Below, piece by piece: positions 6,900 through 16,437 of a stretch of 51,887 bases of DNA. The stretch is from Acidisphaera sp. S103 (GTDB lineage: Bacteria; Pseudomonadota; Alphaproteobacteria; Acetobacterales; Acetobacteraceae). Numbering within the stretch: the first letter of the stretch is position 1; each line of letters begins with the position of its first letter. The position numbers were made by a program, and so were the translations under genes. The stretch is taken from assembly GCF_009765975.1 (NCBI RefSeq), contig NZ_LMUJ01000030.1, positions 74,912 through 126,798 of the forward strand, written 5' to 3'. The notes below the pieces were generated by a model. It did not search any database, was not told the origin of the DNA, and saw only the letters and a list, made by a program, of their open reading frames with translations.

Positions 6900-9183
6900 G
6901 CGACACCTGTGTCATCTCACTGCCTGTCGCTACGGGAGCCACGGTCAGGGGCAACACCAGGGAGGCAATCGCCCCGAGCCCGTCCGGCTGGTCATCCAGC
7001 GTCAACGTTCCCCCATGGTCTTCCATGATCTTCTTCACGATCGCCAGTCCCAACCCGGTTCCCTTCGGCTTGTGCGTCACATACGGTTCGGTCAATCGCG
7101 AACGGTCTTCCTTCGGCAGGCCGACTCCGTCGTCCGCGACGCTCAGCAGCACCCCGTCCGGCAGGTCTCGCACCGTCAGCGCGATATGGCCAGCGCCGTC
7201 CCGCATCCCCACCGCATCCGCCGCGTTCTGCAACAAATTCGTCAGTGCCTGACGCATCATGCGCCGGTCGCAGGGCGCTACCGGCCCGCGTTCGGGTATG
7301 TCGGTCACCCATTCGATGCCGGGCCATGCGGTCTTTTGCAGGACGAAGGCTTCGCGGGCGATACGGCCGATATCTTCCGGCTTGATCACCGGCTGCGGCA
7401 TCCGGGCAAATGCCGAGAACTCATCGACCATGCGCCCGATATCGCCGACATGGCGAATGATCGTGTCGGCGCACTGCGCGAACGTGTCGGGATCGGACTG
7501 GATTTCCTTGGTGAAGCGCCGCTTCAGCCGCTCCGCCGAAAGCTGAATGGGGGTCAGCGGATTCTTGATCTCGTGCGCGATGCGCCGGGCGACGTCGGCC
7601 CAGGCGGCCTTGCGCTGCGCCGATTGCAGTTCGGTGATGTCGTCGAATGTAACGACGAATCCATCTGTCCGTCCGCCCGACAGCTCGGCACCGATACGCA
7701 CCAGCAGGTGACGCCGGTGATTGACCGGCCCGGTCTGGATTTCCGCTGTCCGAGCCTTGTCCGGGCTGGCCGCGACCTCGGCGAACAATGTGGAAAACTC
7801 CGGAACGATCTCGGCCAACAGGTGACCCGTCGCGGCCAGCAGGTCCAGCCCGAGCAGCTCGTCCGCCGTGCGGTTGGGCAGTTCGATGCGCCCGTGGGCA
7901 TCAAGGCCGATGACACCGGCTGACACCCCTGCCAGCACGGTTTCGGTAAAGCGCCGCCGTTCATCGATTTGGCTATAGGCATCCATCAACTCGGTGCGCT
8001 GAGCCGCGAGTTGTCCCGTCATGCGGTTGAACGCCCGGGACAGGCCGGCCAGTTCATCGCCTGTCGCCGCTTCCTGCACGCGGACGTTAAGGTCGCCGCT
8101 GCGCACCCGGTCGGTGGCACTGATCAGCATGCCCACCGGGCGGGCGATCTGATTGGCGATGACCAGGCCGATCAGTCCGGCCGCGAGCAGAACCAGCAGG
8201 GCAACGATGGCGAAGATCCAGGCAAAGGCGATCTGCAGCCAGGACCGGTTTTCATCCATCCGGTGATATTCAGCCACCGCCTGTTCGGTCCGCTTCATAT
8301 ACCCCAGGATGCTCGGATCGATCGGCCGGCCGATCATCAGCATCAGCGGCGGAGTCGATTCCAGACGCACCACCGCCCGCACCCGCGTCCCGTCCCCCGC
8401 GTTCAGGATCACAACATCGCCGTTCAGCGCCTGCTGCGTCGCCGAGGTCGGCGGTGCCTCCACCCCCATGCCGACGAACATGCCCGCGGCGGCCAGCACC
8501 TGGCCTGTGGACGGTTCGTAAATGACCGCCTCGGTCAGTCCGCGCAGTGTGGTCTGGGTGTCCAGCACCTCGGCGAACACCGTGGGATCGGCCGACATGA
8601 ACCGCCCGGCACGCGCCAGGTCGTTCGCCATTTCCAGCGCCACCGCGCGGATATTGTCGCGATGTTCATCCAGGTAGCCGCGCGCGACCTGCAGCGATCC
8701 TTCCAGCGACGTGCGCACCGGATCGTTGAACCAGGATTGGATGCCGAAATGGAAGAACGCCACCGCGAAACAGGCGACCAGGATGGTGGGCAGGACGGCG
8801 ACGCCGCTGAACAGGAACACAAGCCGGACATGCAGCCGAGACCCGGCCGACCCGCGCCGCCGCTCCACCCAAACCCGGGTCAGCCTGGCCCCCAGCACCG
8901 CCCCCAGCATCAGCAGCACCGACAGGTTCGCCAGGATCAGGCCGAAGCCGACACCCGGCTTCCAGCCCAGCGGCGATCCCCGCGCCAGGATGATGAACGT
9001 GGCCAGCCCGACCATCAGCGCCAGCGTGGTCAGTGCCAGCGTGACGCCCTTGCCCAGCATGATGTCGGCGAACTGGCCCGCCCGCGACGATCTGGGTTCG
9101 GAGATGATGTCGCGCGGCACCGCGGGCCGCAGGCTGCTTCTTGGTGTCAAGACGTTCATGTCGTCTGCCATGGGCGACCCCAC
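6889..9183 (-). CDS. ntrY: Nitrogen sensor histidine kinase NtrY
   Basis: About 760-residue membrane kinase. Three or four N-terminal transmembrane helices (GVTLALTTLALMVGLATFII near 50, ILANLSVLLMLGAVLG, LVFLFSGVAVLPTILVACF) flank a periplasmic loop, then another helix near 310, a HAMP segment (ANQIARPVGMLISATDRV), a PAS domain, the phospho-acceptor H-box RRIAHEIKNPLTPIQLS, N-box NLLQNAADAV and G2 box GTGLGLAIV. It phosphorylates NtrX. GTG 9183 is the longest start; ATG 9171 is equally possible, and neither has a strong ribosome site. Fourth gene of the dusB-ntrB-ntrC-ntrY-ntrX operon. Confidence 0.94.
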   Translation of the reverse strand: MGSPMADDMNVLTPRSSLRPAVPRDIISEPRSSRAGQFADIMLGKGVTLALTTLALMVGLATFIILARGSPLGWKPGVGFGLILANLSVLLMLGAVLGARLTRVWVERRRGSAGSRLHVRLVFLFSGVAVLPTILVACFAVAFFHFGIQSWFNDPVRTSLEGSLQVARGYLDEHRDNIRAVALEMANDLARAGRFMSADPTVFAEVLDTQTTLRGLTEAVIYEPSTGQVLAAAGMFVGMGVEAPPTSATQQALNGDVVILNAGDGTRVRAVVRLESTPPLMLMIGRPIDPSILGYMKRTEQAVAEYHRMDENRSWLQIAFAWIFAIVALLVLLAAGLIGLVIANQIARPVGMLISATDRVRSGDLNVRVQEAATGDELAGLSRAFNRMTGQLAAQRTELMDAYSQIDERRRFTETVLAGVSAGVIGLDAHGRIELPNRTADELLGLDLLAATGHLLAEIVPEFSTLFAEVAASPDKARTAEIQTGPVNHRRHLLVRIGAELSGGRTDGFVVTFDDITELQSAQRKAAWADVARRIAHEIKNPLTPIQLSAERLKRRFTKEIQSDPDTFAQCADTIIRHVGDIGRMVDEFSAFARMPQPVIKPEDIGRIAREAFVLQKTAWPGIEWVTDIPERGPVAPCDRRMMRQALTNLLQNAADAVGMRDGAGHIALTVRDLPDGVLLSVADDGVGLPKEDRSRLTEPYVTHKPKGTGLGLAIVKKIMEDHGGTLTLDDQPDGLGAIASLVLPLTVAPVATGSEMTQVSHGA

Positions 9184-9190
9184 GCGATCA

Positions 9191-10648
9191 TCACATCAGT
9201 CCGCGCACGACCGGGATTTCCAGATCCCGTATTTTCTTCCGCAACGTGTTGCGGTTCAGGCCCAGCATCGAGGCGGCCTTGATCTGGTTGCCACGCGTGG
9301 CGGCCAGGGTCAGCCGGATCAGCGGCCGCTCCACCTCCGCGATGATCTTGTCGTACACGTCGGTGACACCCATGCCGTCGTTGTGTGCAGCCAGGAACTC
9401 CTTGATGTGGCGCTCCACCGCGCTTGACAAGGTTTCCGGGCCGCCACCGGGCAAAGCCGGCGCCGCCGGCCCGGGCATGGGCAACGGATCGGCCAGTTCC
9501 GTCTCGATCACCTCGGCGTTGATCACCTCTTCGGGACACAGCGCGGCCAGCCGCCGCATCAGGTTTTCCAGCTCGCGCACGTTGCCCGGCCAGCCATGCT
9601 GCTTCAGCCGGTCCACCGCGCTCTGGTCGAGGCTCTTGGACGGCAGCCCGTCTTCCCGAGCGCGCTCCAGGAAATGCCTGGCCAGCAGCGCGATGTCTTC
9701 CACACGCTCCCGCAGGGGCGGCAGGCGTATCGGCACGACGTTCAGCCGATAGAACAAATCTTCCCGGAACTGCCCCTGCCGGATGGCGGTGCGCAGGTCG
9801 CGGTGGGTGGCGGCGATGATGCGGACGTTGGCCTTGATCGGTTGCCGCCCGCCGACGCTGGTGAACTCGCCTTCCTGCAGCACCCGCAGCAGCCTTGTCT
9901 GCGCCTCCGGCGGCATGTCGCCGATCTCATCAAGGAACAGCGTGCCGCCATTGGCTTGCTCGAATCGGCCCTGGGAGCGGTTGGTGGCGCCAGTGAACGC
10001 CCCGCGCTCATGCCCGAACAGCTCGCTTTCGATCAGTTCGCGCGGAATGGCGGCCATGTTGATGGCGACGAACGAGCCGGCCCGGCGTTTCCCGTAATCG
10101 TGCAGCGCGCGTGCCACCAGTTCCTTGCCGGTACCGGATTCGCCGTTGATCATCACCGTCAGGTCGGCAGTCGTCAGGCGCGCGATGGTGCGGTAGATCT
10201 CCTGCATCGCCGGGCTGCGGCCGATCAGGGGCAGCCGTTCGTCGGTGTCTTTCGCCTCCGGCGGGCTGAACGTCGGTTCGGCCGGCGTCGCCAGGGCACG
10301 TGCCACCACCGACAGCAGTTCGCGCAGGTCGAACGGCTTCGGCAGATATTCGAACGCCCCGCGCTGGGTTGCCTTTACCGCGGTCATCAGCGTGGACTGC
10401 GCGCTCATGACCACGATGCGCAGTTCCGGGCGGATGCGTTTGATGCGGGGGATCAGGTCCAGGCCATTTTCATCCGGCATCACCACGTCGGTGATCACCA
10501 GGTCGCCTTCCCCGTCCTCCACCCAGCGCCACAGCGTCGCGGCATTGCCGGTGCTGCGCACCTGGTAGCCGGATCGACCCAGCGCCTGCGTCAGGACGGT
10601 GCGGATGGATCGGTCGTCGTCGGCGATAAGAACGGTGGGCAGGGTCAT
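9191..10648 (-). CDS. ntrC: Nitrogen regulation protein NtrC (NR-I)
   Basis: 485 residues: receiver domain with IADDDRS, phospho-Asp in [13 protein letters not shown] (about 54) and Lys in FEYLPKPF; sigma-54 AAA+ activator domain with Walker [16 protein letters not shown], the intact GAFTGA loop ([20 protein letters not shown]) and Walker [12 protein letters not shown]; and a C-terminal Fis helix-turn-helix ([20 protein letters not shown]). It activates sigma-54 promoters of nitrogen-assimilation genes when phosphorylated by NtrB. Its start overlaps the ntrB stop by four bases; its stop lies eight bases before ntrY. Confidence 0.96.
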   Translation of the reverse strand: MTLPTVLIADDDRSIRTVLTQALGRSGYQVRSTGNAATLWRWVEDGEGDLVITDVVMPDENGLDLIPRIKRIRPELRIVVMSAQSTLMTAVKATQRGAFEYLPKPFDLRELLSVVARALATPAEPTFSPPEAKDTDERLPLIGRSPAMQEIYRTIARLTTADLTVMINGESGTGKELVARALHDYGKRRAGSFVAINMAAIPRELIESELFGHERGAFTGATNRSQGRFEQANGGTLFLDEIGDMPPEAQTRLLRVLQEGEFTSVGGRQPIKANVRIIAATHRDLRTAIRQGQFREDLFYRLNVVPIRLPPLRERVEDIALLARHFLERAREDGLPSKSLDQSAVDRLKQHGWPGNVRELENLMRRLAALCPEEVINAEVIETELADPLPMPGPAAPALPGGGPETLSSAVERHIKEFLAAHNDGMGVTDVYDKIIAEVERPLIRLTLAATRGNQIKAASMLGLNRNTLRKKIRDLEIPVVRGLM

Positions 10649-11805
10649 TGATCCGCGTCTCTTTCCGTGACGACAGGCAGATGCAGCCGGAATTCGGTGC
10701 GGCCAGGGCGGCTGTCGACCTCGATCAGCCCGCCGTGGTCGCCGATGATCTTGGCGACCAGCGACAATCCCAGCCCGCTGCCGGTGCTTTTCGAGGTGAC
10801 GAACGGTTCGAACAGATGCGGCCTGATGTCCTCGGGGATGCCGGGCCCGTTGTCGCGCACCGCGACGAACAGCGGCAGGTCCAGCCGTTCGCTGCTGCCC
10901 GGAATCGCCACCCGCATGCCATGCTGGAAGCCGGTGGACAGAATGATCTCGGGGTGGTGGACGCCGTCCTGCGTGACCGCCTCGGCCGCGTTCTTCACCA
11001 GGTTCAGCACCACCTGCACAAGCTGGTCACGATTGGCCCAGACCGGCGGCAGCGACGGATCGTACATCTCCTGGAAGCGGATATGTGCGGCGAACCCTGA
11101 CTGCGCCAGCTTGCGGACGTGTTCCAGCACACGGTGGATGTTGATCGCGGTCCTGGCGATCGGCTTTTCGCCGAACGCCTCCATCCGGTCCACGAGGTCG
11201 CGGATGCGATCGGCCTCATCACGGATCAGTTCGGCCAGTTCGCGGTCGGCCGGGCCGACGCTGCTTTCCAGCAACTGTGCCGCGCCCCGGATGCCCGACA
11301 GCGGGTTCTTCACCTCATGCGCCAGGATCGCCGCCATGCCGCTGACGCTGCGGGCGGCGCCACGAAACGCCAGTTGCCGGTCCAGCGCCCGCGCCGCCGA
11401 GGCATCCTGCATCACCAGCAGCACCGAACCGGGTTCCTCCGGCAGCGGCGATCCCTGCACGGTGATCCCGCGCTTGTGCAGCCGCGGGCTTTCCAGGTTC
11501 AGGTCGTGGTCGGAGATGGTCGCCTCGGTGTCGCGCACCTGCTCGATCATGCGGAACAGCGGATTGTCCAACGGCAACAGGTCCTCCAGCCGAAGCTGCG
11601 CGAGACCGGCCGCGGAGATACCAAGGAACTGTTCCGCCGCATTGTTGACGTGGCGAAACCGGTTCTCCATGTCGAGCACCATCACCGGCACCGGCATCGC
11701 GCCCAGGATGGCGGCCGCATCGGGTGGCTTGGGGGTCAGATCGCCTGCCCCCCTTGTACCGCGTCCCGTCAGCAGGCGGGACGCCCGCGCGACGACCGCG
11801 CTCAT
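10645..11805 (-). CDS. ntrB: Nitrogen regulation sensor kinase/phosphatase NtrB (NR-II)
   Basis: 386-residue soluble histidine kinase, with no membrane helix. A PAS domain occupies about 30-130 ([20 protein letters not shown]). The H-box is [21 protein letters not shown]-box [11 protein letters not shown]1 box [10 protein letters not shown] and G2 box GSGLGLSLV. With PII protein it phosphorylates or dephosphorylates NtrC according to the glutamine/2-oxoglutarate balance. It overlaps the dusB stop and the ntrC start by four bases each (ATGA), so the whole operon is translationally coupled. Confidence 0.95.
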   Translation of the reverse strand: MSAVVARASRLLTGRGTRGAGDLTPKPPDAAAILGAMPVPVMVLDMENRFRHVNNAAEQFLGISAAGLAQLRLEDLLPLDNPLFRMIEQVRDTEATISDHDLNLESPRLHKRGITVQGSPLPEEPGSVLLVMQDASAARALDRQLAFRGAARSVSGMAAILAHEVKNPLSGIRGAAQLLESSVGPADRELAELIRDEADRIRDLVDRMEAFGEKPIARTAINIHRVLEHVRKLAQSGFAAHIRFQEMYDPSLPPVWANRDQLVQVVLNLVKNAAEAVTQDGVHHPEIILSTGFQHGMRVAIPGSSERLDLPLFVAVRDNGPGIPEDIRPHLFEPFVTSKSTGSGLGLSLVAKIIGDHGGLIEVDSRPGRTEFRLHLPVVTERDADQ

Positions 11806-12878
11806 GCGGCTTCTTCGGAGAAGGCCGCCGTATCGGCCTCCATGGTCCGGGTCACGCCGCGGGCGATCAGCGGATCATAGAACCGGTCGATCAGTTCCAG
11901 TACCGAATCGGCATCGCCCATCCGGTTCATCGTCGACCGAAACTCCGCCGATCCGGGCAGGCCGCGCGAATACCAGGACAGATGCTTGCGTGCGAGGCGC
12001 ACCCCGGGGCCGACCCCGAACTGCCCGAGCATCGCGTGGTAATGGGCCAGCATGATGGATTTCTGGCGTTCCAGCGACGGTTCAGGAAACCGTTGGCCGG
12101 TGCGCAGGTAATGCGCCGCCTGCGCCAGGAACCACGGCCGGCCGTAACAGCCGCGCCCGATCATCACCCCGTCGGCACCGGACTGGCGCAGCGCGTCGGC
12201 GGCATCGTCCTCGGTCAGGATGTCGCCGTTGACGATGATCGGTATATCGACCGCATCTTTCACCTGCCGCACGAACGCCCAGTCGGCGGTGCCGGTATAG
12301 AATTGCTGCCGTGTGCGGCCGTGGATGGTGACCATGCGGATGCCCGAGTCCTGGGCGATCCGCGCAAGCCGCGGCGCGTTCAGGCTGGCGTGATCCCAGC
12401 CCATGCGCATTTTCAGCGTCACCGGAACCGGGACCGCCTTGACCGTCGCCTCCAGGATGGCCGCCGCCGCGACTTCATCGCGCATCAGCGCCGACCCGGC
12501 GGCCTGGCCGACGGCGACCTTCTTCACCGGACAGCCGAAATTGATGTCGATCAGATGCGCGCCCTTGTCGACGGCCAACCGCGCGGCCTCGGCCATCGCC
12601 ACCGGATCGCAGCCGGCGAGTTGCACCGCCGAGACGCCGCCGCAGCCGTCGATCTCCGCCATTCCCAGGGTTTTCTGGTTCTCCCGGATCATGGCCCAGG
12701 AGGCGATCATCTCCGACACCACCATGCCGGCACCCAATTGCTTGGCGGTGCGGCGAAACGGCAGGTCGGTGACGCCTGACATCGGCGCCAGGATGACCGG
12801 CGTCTCGATTCGAATGCCCCCTCCCAGATCGATTGATCCGAGGGCAGTGGGTGTGATGTGTGAACGACAGTTGCCCAT
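11802..12878 (-). CDS. dusB: tRNA-dihydrouridine synthase DusB (NifR3)
   Basis: 358 residues if started at ATG 12878. FMN-dependent TIM-barrel enzyme reducing uridines in the tRNA D-loop. Signatures: [15 protein letters not shown] (FMN loop), [11 protein letters not shown] with the catalytic cysteine, [18 protein letters not shown] and [15 protein letters not shown] (phosphate binding). As in many alphaproteobacteria and as in the fis operon logic of enterobacteria, dusB leads the ntr operon. ATG 12878 has no good ribosome site and its first codons fall in a hairpin (12870-12890); a start some 15-25 codons downstream is possible because typical family members begin nearer the [12 protein letters not shown] segment. 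Confidence 0.93.
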   Translation of the reverse strand: MGNCRSHITPTALGSIDLGGGIRIETPVILAPMSGVTDLPFRRTAKQLGAGMVVSEMIASWAMIRENQKTLGMAEIDGCGGVSAVQLAGCDPVAMAEAARLAVDKGAHLIDINFGCPVKKVAVGQAAGSALMRDEVAAAAILEATVKAVPVPVTLKMRMGWDHASLNAPRLARIAQDSGIRMVTIHGRTRQQFYTGTADWAFVRQVKDAVDIPIIVNGDILTEDDAADALRQSGADGVMIGRGCYGRPWFLAQAAHYLRTGQRFPEPSLERQKSIMLAHYHAMLGQFGVGPGVRLARKHLSWYSRGLPGSAEFRSTMNRMGDADSVLELIDRFYDPLIARGVTRTMEADTAAFSEEAA

Positions 12879-12890
12879 GATTTGGGCAAC
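12870..12890 (-). promoter_or_regulatory. Hairpin spanning the annotated dusB start codon
   Basis: On the minus strand GTTGCCC (12884-12890) can pair perfectly with GGGCAAC (12870-12876), leaving a seven-base loop that includes part of the ATG at 12876-12878. In the dusB-ntr mRNA this would hide the initiation region. It may be an attenuating structure, an operator, or simply indicate that translation starts further downstream. Confidence 0.4.
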
Positions 12891-13076
12891 TTACAGACAC
12901 ATCCGTCAGCGCGCAATCTTTCATCGGCATGAATGCAGGCGACCGTGAGAAGCAACCTTACAGGCGGTCTCAAAGCTGTCGGGTACAATGCCCTTCCGCC
13001 TGCACGCGGCAAATTAACGGGTTATTCATCTCTTCCTGCCAACCTCGCACGATTCAACGTCCTTCGCGAGGTCCGC

Positions 13077-14225
13077 ATGCCCGCCTCCCTCTCGTCCCAC
13101 GATGTCGCTCGGCTGATGTCCGAACCGTCCCCAGACTTGCGGGCCGAACTGGCGGGTAAGGTCGCCGCCGATCTGGCGGGTGCCGGCCTGACGTCGTCGG
13201 AGGTCAAACTGGCCCAGGACATCGTGCGCACCCTGGCCCGGGACGTTGCGGAGAAGGTCCGGGCATCGCTATCGCGCGGTCTGCGCCATTCTTCGCACCT
13301 GCCGCGGGATGTCGCCCTGCGACTGGCCCGGGACATCGACTTCGTCGCCCTGCCGATGCTGGCCGACTCCCTGGTGCTGACCGACGAAGACCTGATCGGG
13401 ATCGTCCGCAACGGTTCATCCTCCAAGCAGGAGGCGATCGCCAGCCGTCCCAACCTGGCCGAGACGGTATCGGATGCCCTGATCACCCATGGCGAGGAGC
13501 CCGCCGTCGCCGTGCTGATGGCCAACAACTCGGCGTCCATCGCCGAGGACAGCTTCAACCGAGCGGTGACCCGCTTCGCCGACAGCAACCGGGTGAAGGA
13601 GGCGATGGTGCTGCGCGAAAAGCTGCCGATCACCGTCGCCGAACGGCTGGTCACGATGGTGTCGAGGGCGTTGCAGGCGCACCTGGTGAAGACCCACGAA
13701 CTGGCCCCGGCGACGGTGGCGGACATCGTCCTGACCTCCCGCGAGCATGCGATCATCCACCTCAGCCTGGGGGCCTCGGATGAGGATCTGCGGCAGATGG
13801 TGACGCAGATGCAGCGGAACGGGCGGCTAACTCCGTCGCTGATCCTGCGGGCGCTGTGTACCGGCGATATCGCGTTCTTCGAGGCCGCCATGGCGGCGAA
13901 AAGCGAGGTGCCGCTCGATAACGCCCAGATCCTGATCCACGAGCCCAGCCGGCGGGGCCTGGCCGCGCTATACCGGAAGGCCAGAATGCCGGAAGCGCTG
14001 TACAGCGCGGTCCAGGCGGCGGTCGATGTCGTTGACGAAACAGGTTTCGACGGTGAGGCGCGCGACCTGGAGCGGTTTCGCTCCCGGGTGATCACCCGGA
14101 TACTGACACTGGTGGAGAACGTCGATCCGTCGGACGCGGATTATCTGCTGGATAAGCTGGGCGACGTGCTGGTGCATGCACCGACGGATAACGAATCGAG
14201 CCGGCTGCACATACCGATGATCTGA
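13077..14225 (+). CDS. DUF2336 domain-containing protein
   Basis: 382 residues from ATG 13077; the frame is open 144 bp further upstream without signals. Mostly alpha-helical HEAT-like segments (for example DFVALPMLADSLVLTDEDLI, then RPNLAETVSDALITHGEEPA, SFNRAVTRFADSNRVKEAMV), the pattern of DUF2336 proteins, which are frequent in alphaproteobacteria and have been linked to cell-cycle or surface regulation in some species. No catalytic motif, signal peptide or membrane helix is seen. It is divergent from dusB with a 198-bp gap. Function unknown; probably a protein-interaction scaffold. Confidence 0.82.
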   Translation: MPASLSSHDVARLMSEPSPDLRAELAGKVAADLAGAGLTSSEVKLAQDIVRTLARDVAEKVRASLSRGLRHSSHLPRDVALRLARDIDFVALPMLADSLVLTDEDLIGIVRNGSSSKQEAIASRPNLAETVSDALITHGEEPAVAVLMANNSASIAEDSFNRAVTRFADSNRVKEAMVLREKLPITVAERLVTMVSRALQAHLVKTHELAPATVADIVLTSREHAIIHLSLGASDEDLRQMVTQMQRNGRLTPSLILRALCTGDIAFFEAAMAAKSEVPLDNAQILIHEPSRRGLAALYRKARMPEALYSAVQAAVDVVDETGFDGEARDLERFRSRVITRILTLVENVDPSDADYLLDKLGDVLVHAPTDNESSRLHIPMI

Positions 14226-14244
14226 CTGTCGGTTTGAACGCGCT

Positions 14245-15789
14245 TTAGGGCCTGAAGTGTTGTGACAGCGCCACGCCGAGGGCATCCGGCGTCCAGTCGC
14301 GGCGTTGGTAAAAGAGTTCGATCAGGGCGGATGTCTCCTGGTCCCGGTCCAGCCCGGCGGCAGCAACAACGCGGCCATTCTTGACGTAGTAGGCAAGAAA
14401 CTCCGGTTTCTCCAGGTCGCCGTGGACGATGATGTCGTCCCACTCCTTGGCATGGCCGATGTAGGTGAGACATTTCATGTATTGGATGGTCCAGAACACC
14501 GGAACCGCGTCATAGCGAACGGTTTGTCCAGCCATGTTCACGGCCGCGATCCGGCCGTGTTGTTCGGCGACACGCCAGTGCTCGACACGAACGGGGGCAC
14601 CATCGCCTTGCAGCGGGAAGCTGGCGATGTCGCCGGCCGCATACAGGCCATCGGTGGCTTTCAGCGTGGCATCGACGGATACGCCGCCGTCTTTATTCAG
14701 CCTGACGCCGTGCAGGTAATCGGTGACGGGATGGACGCCGAAGCCGATCACCACGAGGTCGGCGGGCAGGCGCTCGCCGTTGCGCAGGACGACGGTTTGG
14801 ACGCTGCCGTCGCCCTCCAACGCCTGGATTTCCTGGCCGAGGCGGAAAGTGACGCCGTTCTTCCGGTGCAATCCGACCAGCGCATTGCCGATCTTGGCAC
14901 CGAGCTGTTTCTCGAAGGGGGATGTTTCCTTGCCGACCACGGTCACGTCCAGGCCGCGTTCGCGCAGGCTGGCGGCAACTTCCATGCCGATGAAACTGGC
15001 CCCCAGGACGACGGCGCGTTCGCTGCGTTCGGCCTGGGCGAGGATGGCGTCCGCGTCTTCCCGGGAACGCAGGACGAAGACGTTGCCCAGGTTGGCGCCC
15101 GGGATGTCCGGACGAATGGGGGCGGCGCCGGTGGCCAACAGGGCGGCGTCATAGGCCAGGGTGAAGCCGTCAGCGCAGCTTATGGTTTTCCGAACTGCGT
15201 CCAGGCTGGTCACCTGGGCGGTACGGCGCTCGATGCGGTGCTGCCGGTAGAAGGATTGGGATTGAAGCGGGGATTTTTCAGCGTTTTGTTCGCCGGACAG
15301 GACGTATTTGCTGAGGATGGTGCGGTCGTACGGGACCCTGTTGTGCTGGTCGAGCATGACGACACGGCCGTTGAAGCCGGTCTCGCGCAGGGTTTGCGCG
15401 GCGAGGGCACCAGCGGCTCCGGCACCGACGATGGCGAAAACGCGTTGATCGGGCGCCAGGGCCGGTTGCGCCGGTTCGACCGGAGGGGTGGTGACCAGGA
15501 TGCGCTGACCGTCGATGCGGGCTTCGTAGCGCGGTAGATTGTCGACGGCGGGCGGGTCCAGCAGCGCGCCGGTGCGGATGCAGAAGGCCGCTTTGTGCCA
15601 TGGGCAGATGATGCGGTCGCCATTGCGGACGCCTTCTTCCAGTGGGCCGCCGGCATGGGGACAGGTCGCGCCGATGGCATGCACCGTCTGGCCGTCACGG
15701 ATCAGCAGGATTTTCTCGCCATCGACCTCGATCGGATGCATGGCTCCATCGGGCAGATCAGTCAGTTCTGCGACGTTGTGCTGCGGCAT
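14245..15789 (-). CDS. Rieske-containing FAD/NAD(P)-dependent oxidoreductase (AIF-like)
   Basis: 514 residues. The N-terminal Rieske [2Fe-2S] domain (about 1-100) has C-P-H in ATCPHAGGPLEEG and C-x-x-H in IICPWHKAAFC. The pyridine-nucleotide-disulphide reductase part follows: GAGAAGALAAQTLRETGF (FAD), ALLATGAAPIRPDIPG, VVLGASFIGMEVAASLRERG (NAD(P)) and LYAAGDIASFP (FAD ribityl). This architecture resembles AIFL-type ferredoxin reductases, probably soluble and passing electrons between NAD(P)H and an iron-sulphur partner. A single-protein electron carrier rather than a dioxygenase, since no dioxygenase subunits are adjacent. Convergent with DUF2336. Confidence 0.88.
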   Translation of the reverse strand: MPQHNVAELTDLPDGAMHPIEVDGEKILLIRDGQTVHAIGATCPHAGGPLEEGVRNGDRIICPWHKAAFCIRTGALLDPPAVDNLPRYEARIDGQRILVTTPPVEPAQPALAPDQRVFAIVGAGAAGALAAQTLRETGFNGRVVMLDQHNRVPYDRTILSKYVLSGEQNAEKSPLQSQSFYRQHRIERRTAQVTSLDAVRKTISCADGFTLAYDAALLATGAAPIRPDIPGANLGNVFVLRSREDADAILAQAERSERAVVLGASFIGMEVAASLRERGLDVTVVGKETSPFEKQLGAKIGNALVGLHRKNGVTFRLGQEIQALEGDGSVQTVVLRNGERLPADLVVIGFGVHPVTDYLHGVRLNKDGGVSVDATLKATDGLYAAGDIASFPLQGDGAPVRVEHWRVAEQHGRIAAVNMAGQTVRYDAVPVFWTIQYMKCLTYIGHAKEWDDIIVHGDLEKPEFLAYYVKNGRVVAAAGLDRDQETSALIELFYQRRDWTPDALGVALSQHFRP

Positions 15790-15797
15790 GGTGGGGT

Positions 15798-15833
15798 CCC
15801 CGGTTCGTCCGTAGCCATGACGGACGGCCGGGG
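15798..15833 (-). terminator. Nested hairpin between tlpA-like gene and Rieske reductase
   Basis: CCCCGG-tt-CGTCCGT (15798-15812) pairs with ACGGACG-g-CCGGGG (15820-15833): 13 bp of pairing around a two-against-one internal loop and a seven-base apical loop. It sits 32 bp after the TlpA-like stop and 9 bp before the reductase start, so it could terminate the former or lie in the leader of the latter. No T-run. Confidence 0.45.
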
Positions 15834-15864
15834 GGCAGCGTTTGGTGCCACGCGGGGTTGTGAT

Positions 15865-16419
15865 CTATCCCGCCGTCAGCTTCTGGATCAGCGCCTGTGC
15901 TTCCGGCGTGCCCCAGTCGGCGGCGCCCTCCAACCGAGCGACGACTTTTCCCGCTTTGTCGATGATGACCGTGGTGGGAATGCCGCGAGCGTTGAATGCC
16001 CTCGACAGCGCGCCCTTCGGGTCCAGCAATACGGGGAGCGCGGTGATGTCGTGCGCATGATACCACGCTCGCACCGCATCGGCGCCGCCCCGGTCCGACG
16101 ACAGCGGCAATACGGCGATGTCGTGCGGCGCCAGCTCCTTGGACAACACCTGCAGCGACGGCATCTCGGCCACGCAGGGCGCGCACCATGTGGCCCACAT
16201 GTTGACCACCATCCCTCGGCCCTTGAATTCGCTTAGATGATGGGTCGATCCATCCTGCGCGACGAACACCGCGTCCGGCGGCGGATCCTGCGGCGGCGAC
16301 ACAGGTTCCAGCCCCTCGGACAGGGGCGCCAGCGTCTCGGCGAGCGGTTTGCGCGGCAGCGCGGTGGCGGCTAGGGTGCCGCCCGCTGTCGCCAGGAGTA
16401 TCCGGCGTCGGATCATCAT
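15865..16419 (-). CDS. TlpA-family thioredoxin-like protein, exported
   Basis: 184 residues from ATG 16419 (ATG 16416 and TTG 16422 adjoin; AAAGGG precedes). The N-terminus [20 protein letters not shown] looks like a Tat/Sec signal, so the protein acts in the periplasm. The thioredoxin fold has the redox motif WCAPC in [18 protein letters not shown] near residue 80 and the cis-Pro loop [12 protein letters not shown]. TlpA/ResA-type proteins keep cysteines reduced for cytochrome c maturation or copper delivery; no such genes are adjacent. It is divergent from argH, starts 18 bp apart, implying overlapping promoters. Confidence 0.87.
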   Translation of the reverse strand: MMIRRRILLATAGGTLAATALPRKPLAETLAPLSEGLEPVSPPQDPPPDAVFVAQDGSTHHLSEFKGRGMVVNMWATWCAPCVAEMPSLQVLSKELAPHDIAVLPLSSDRGGADAVRAWYHAHDITALPVLLDPKGALSRAFNARGIPTTVIIDKAGKVVARLEGAADWGTPEAQALIQKLTAG

Positions 16420-16437
16420 CAAGCTGGAACCCTTTTT

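Noticed and set aside
7969-9282. 437-codon open frame on the plus strand opposite ntrY
   Set aside because: Arg/His/Pro/Gln-rich translation with no domain; it is the antisense shadow of a GC-rich kinase gene.
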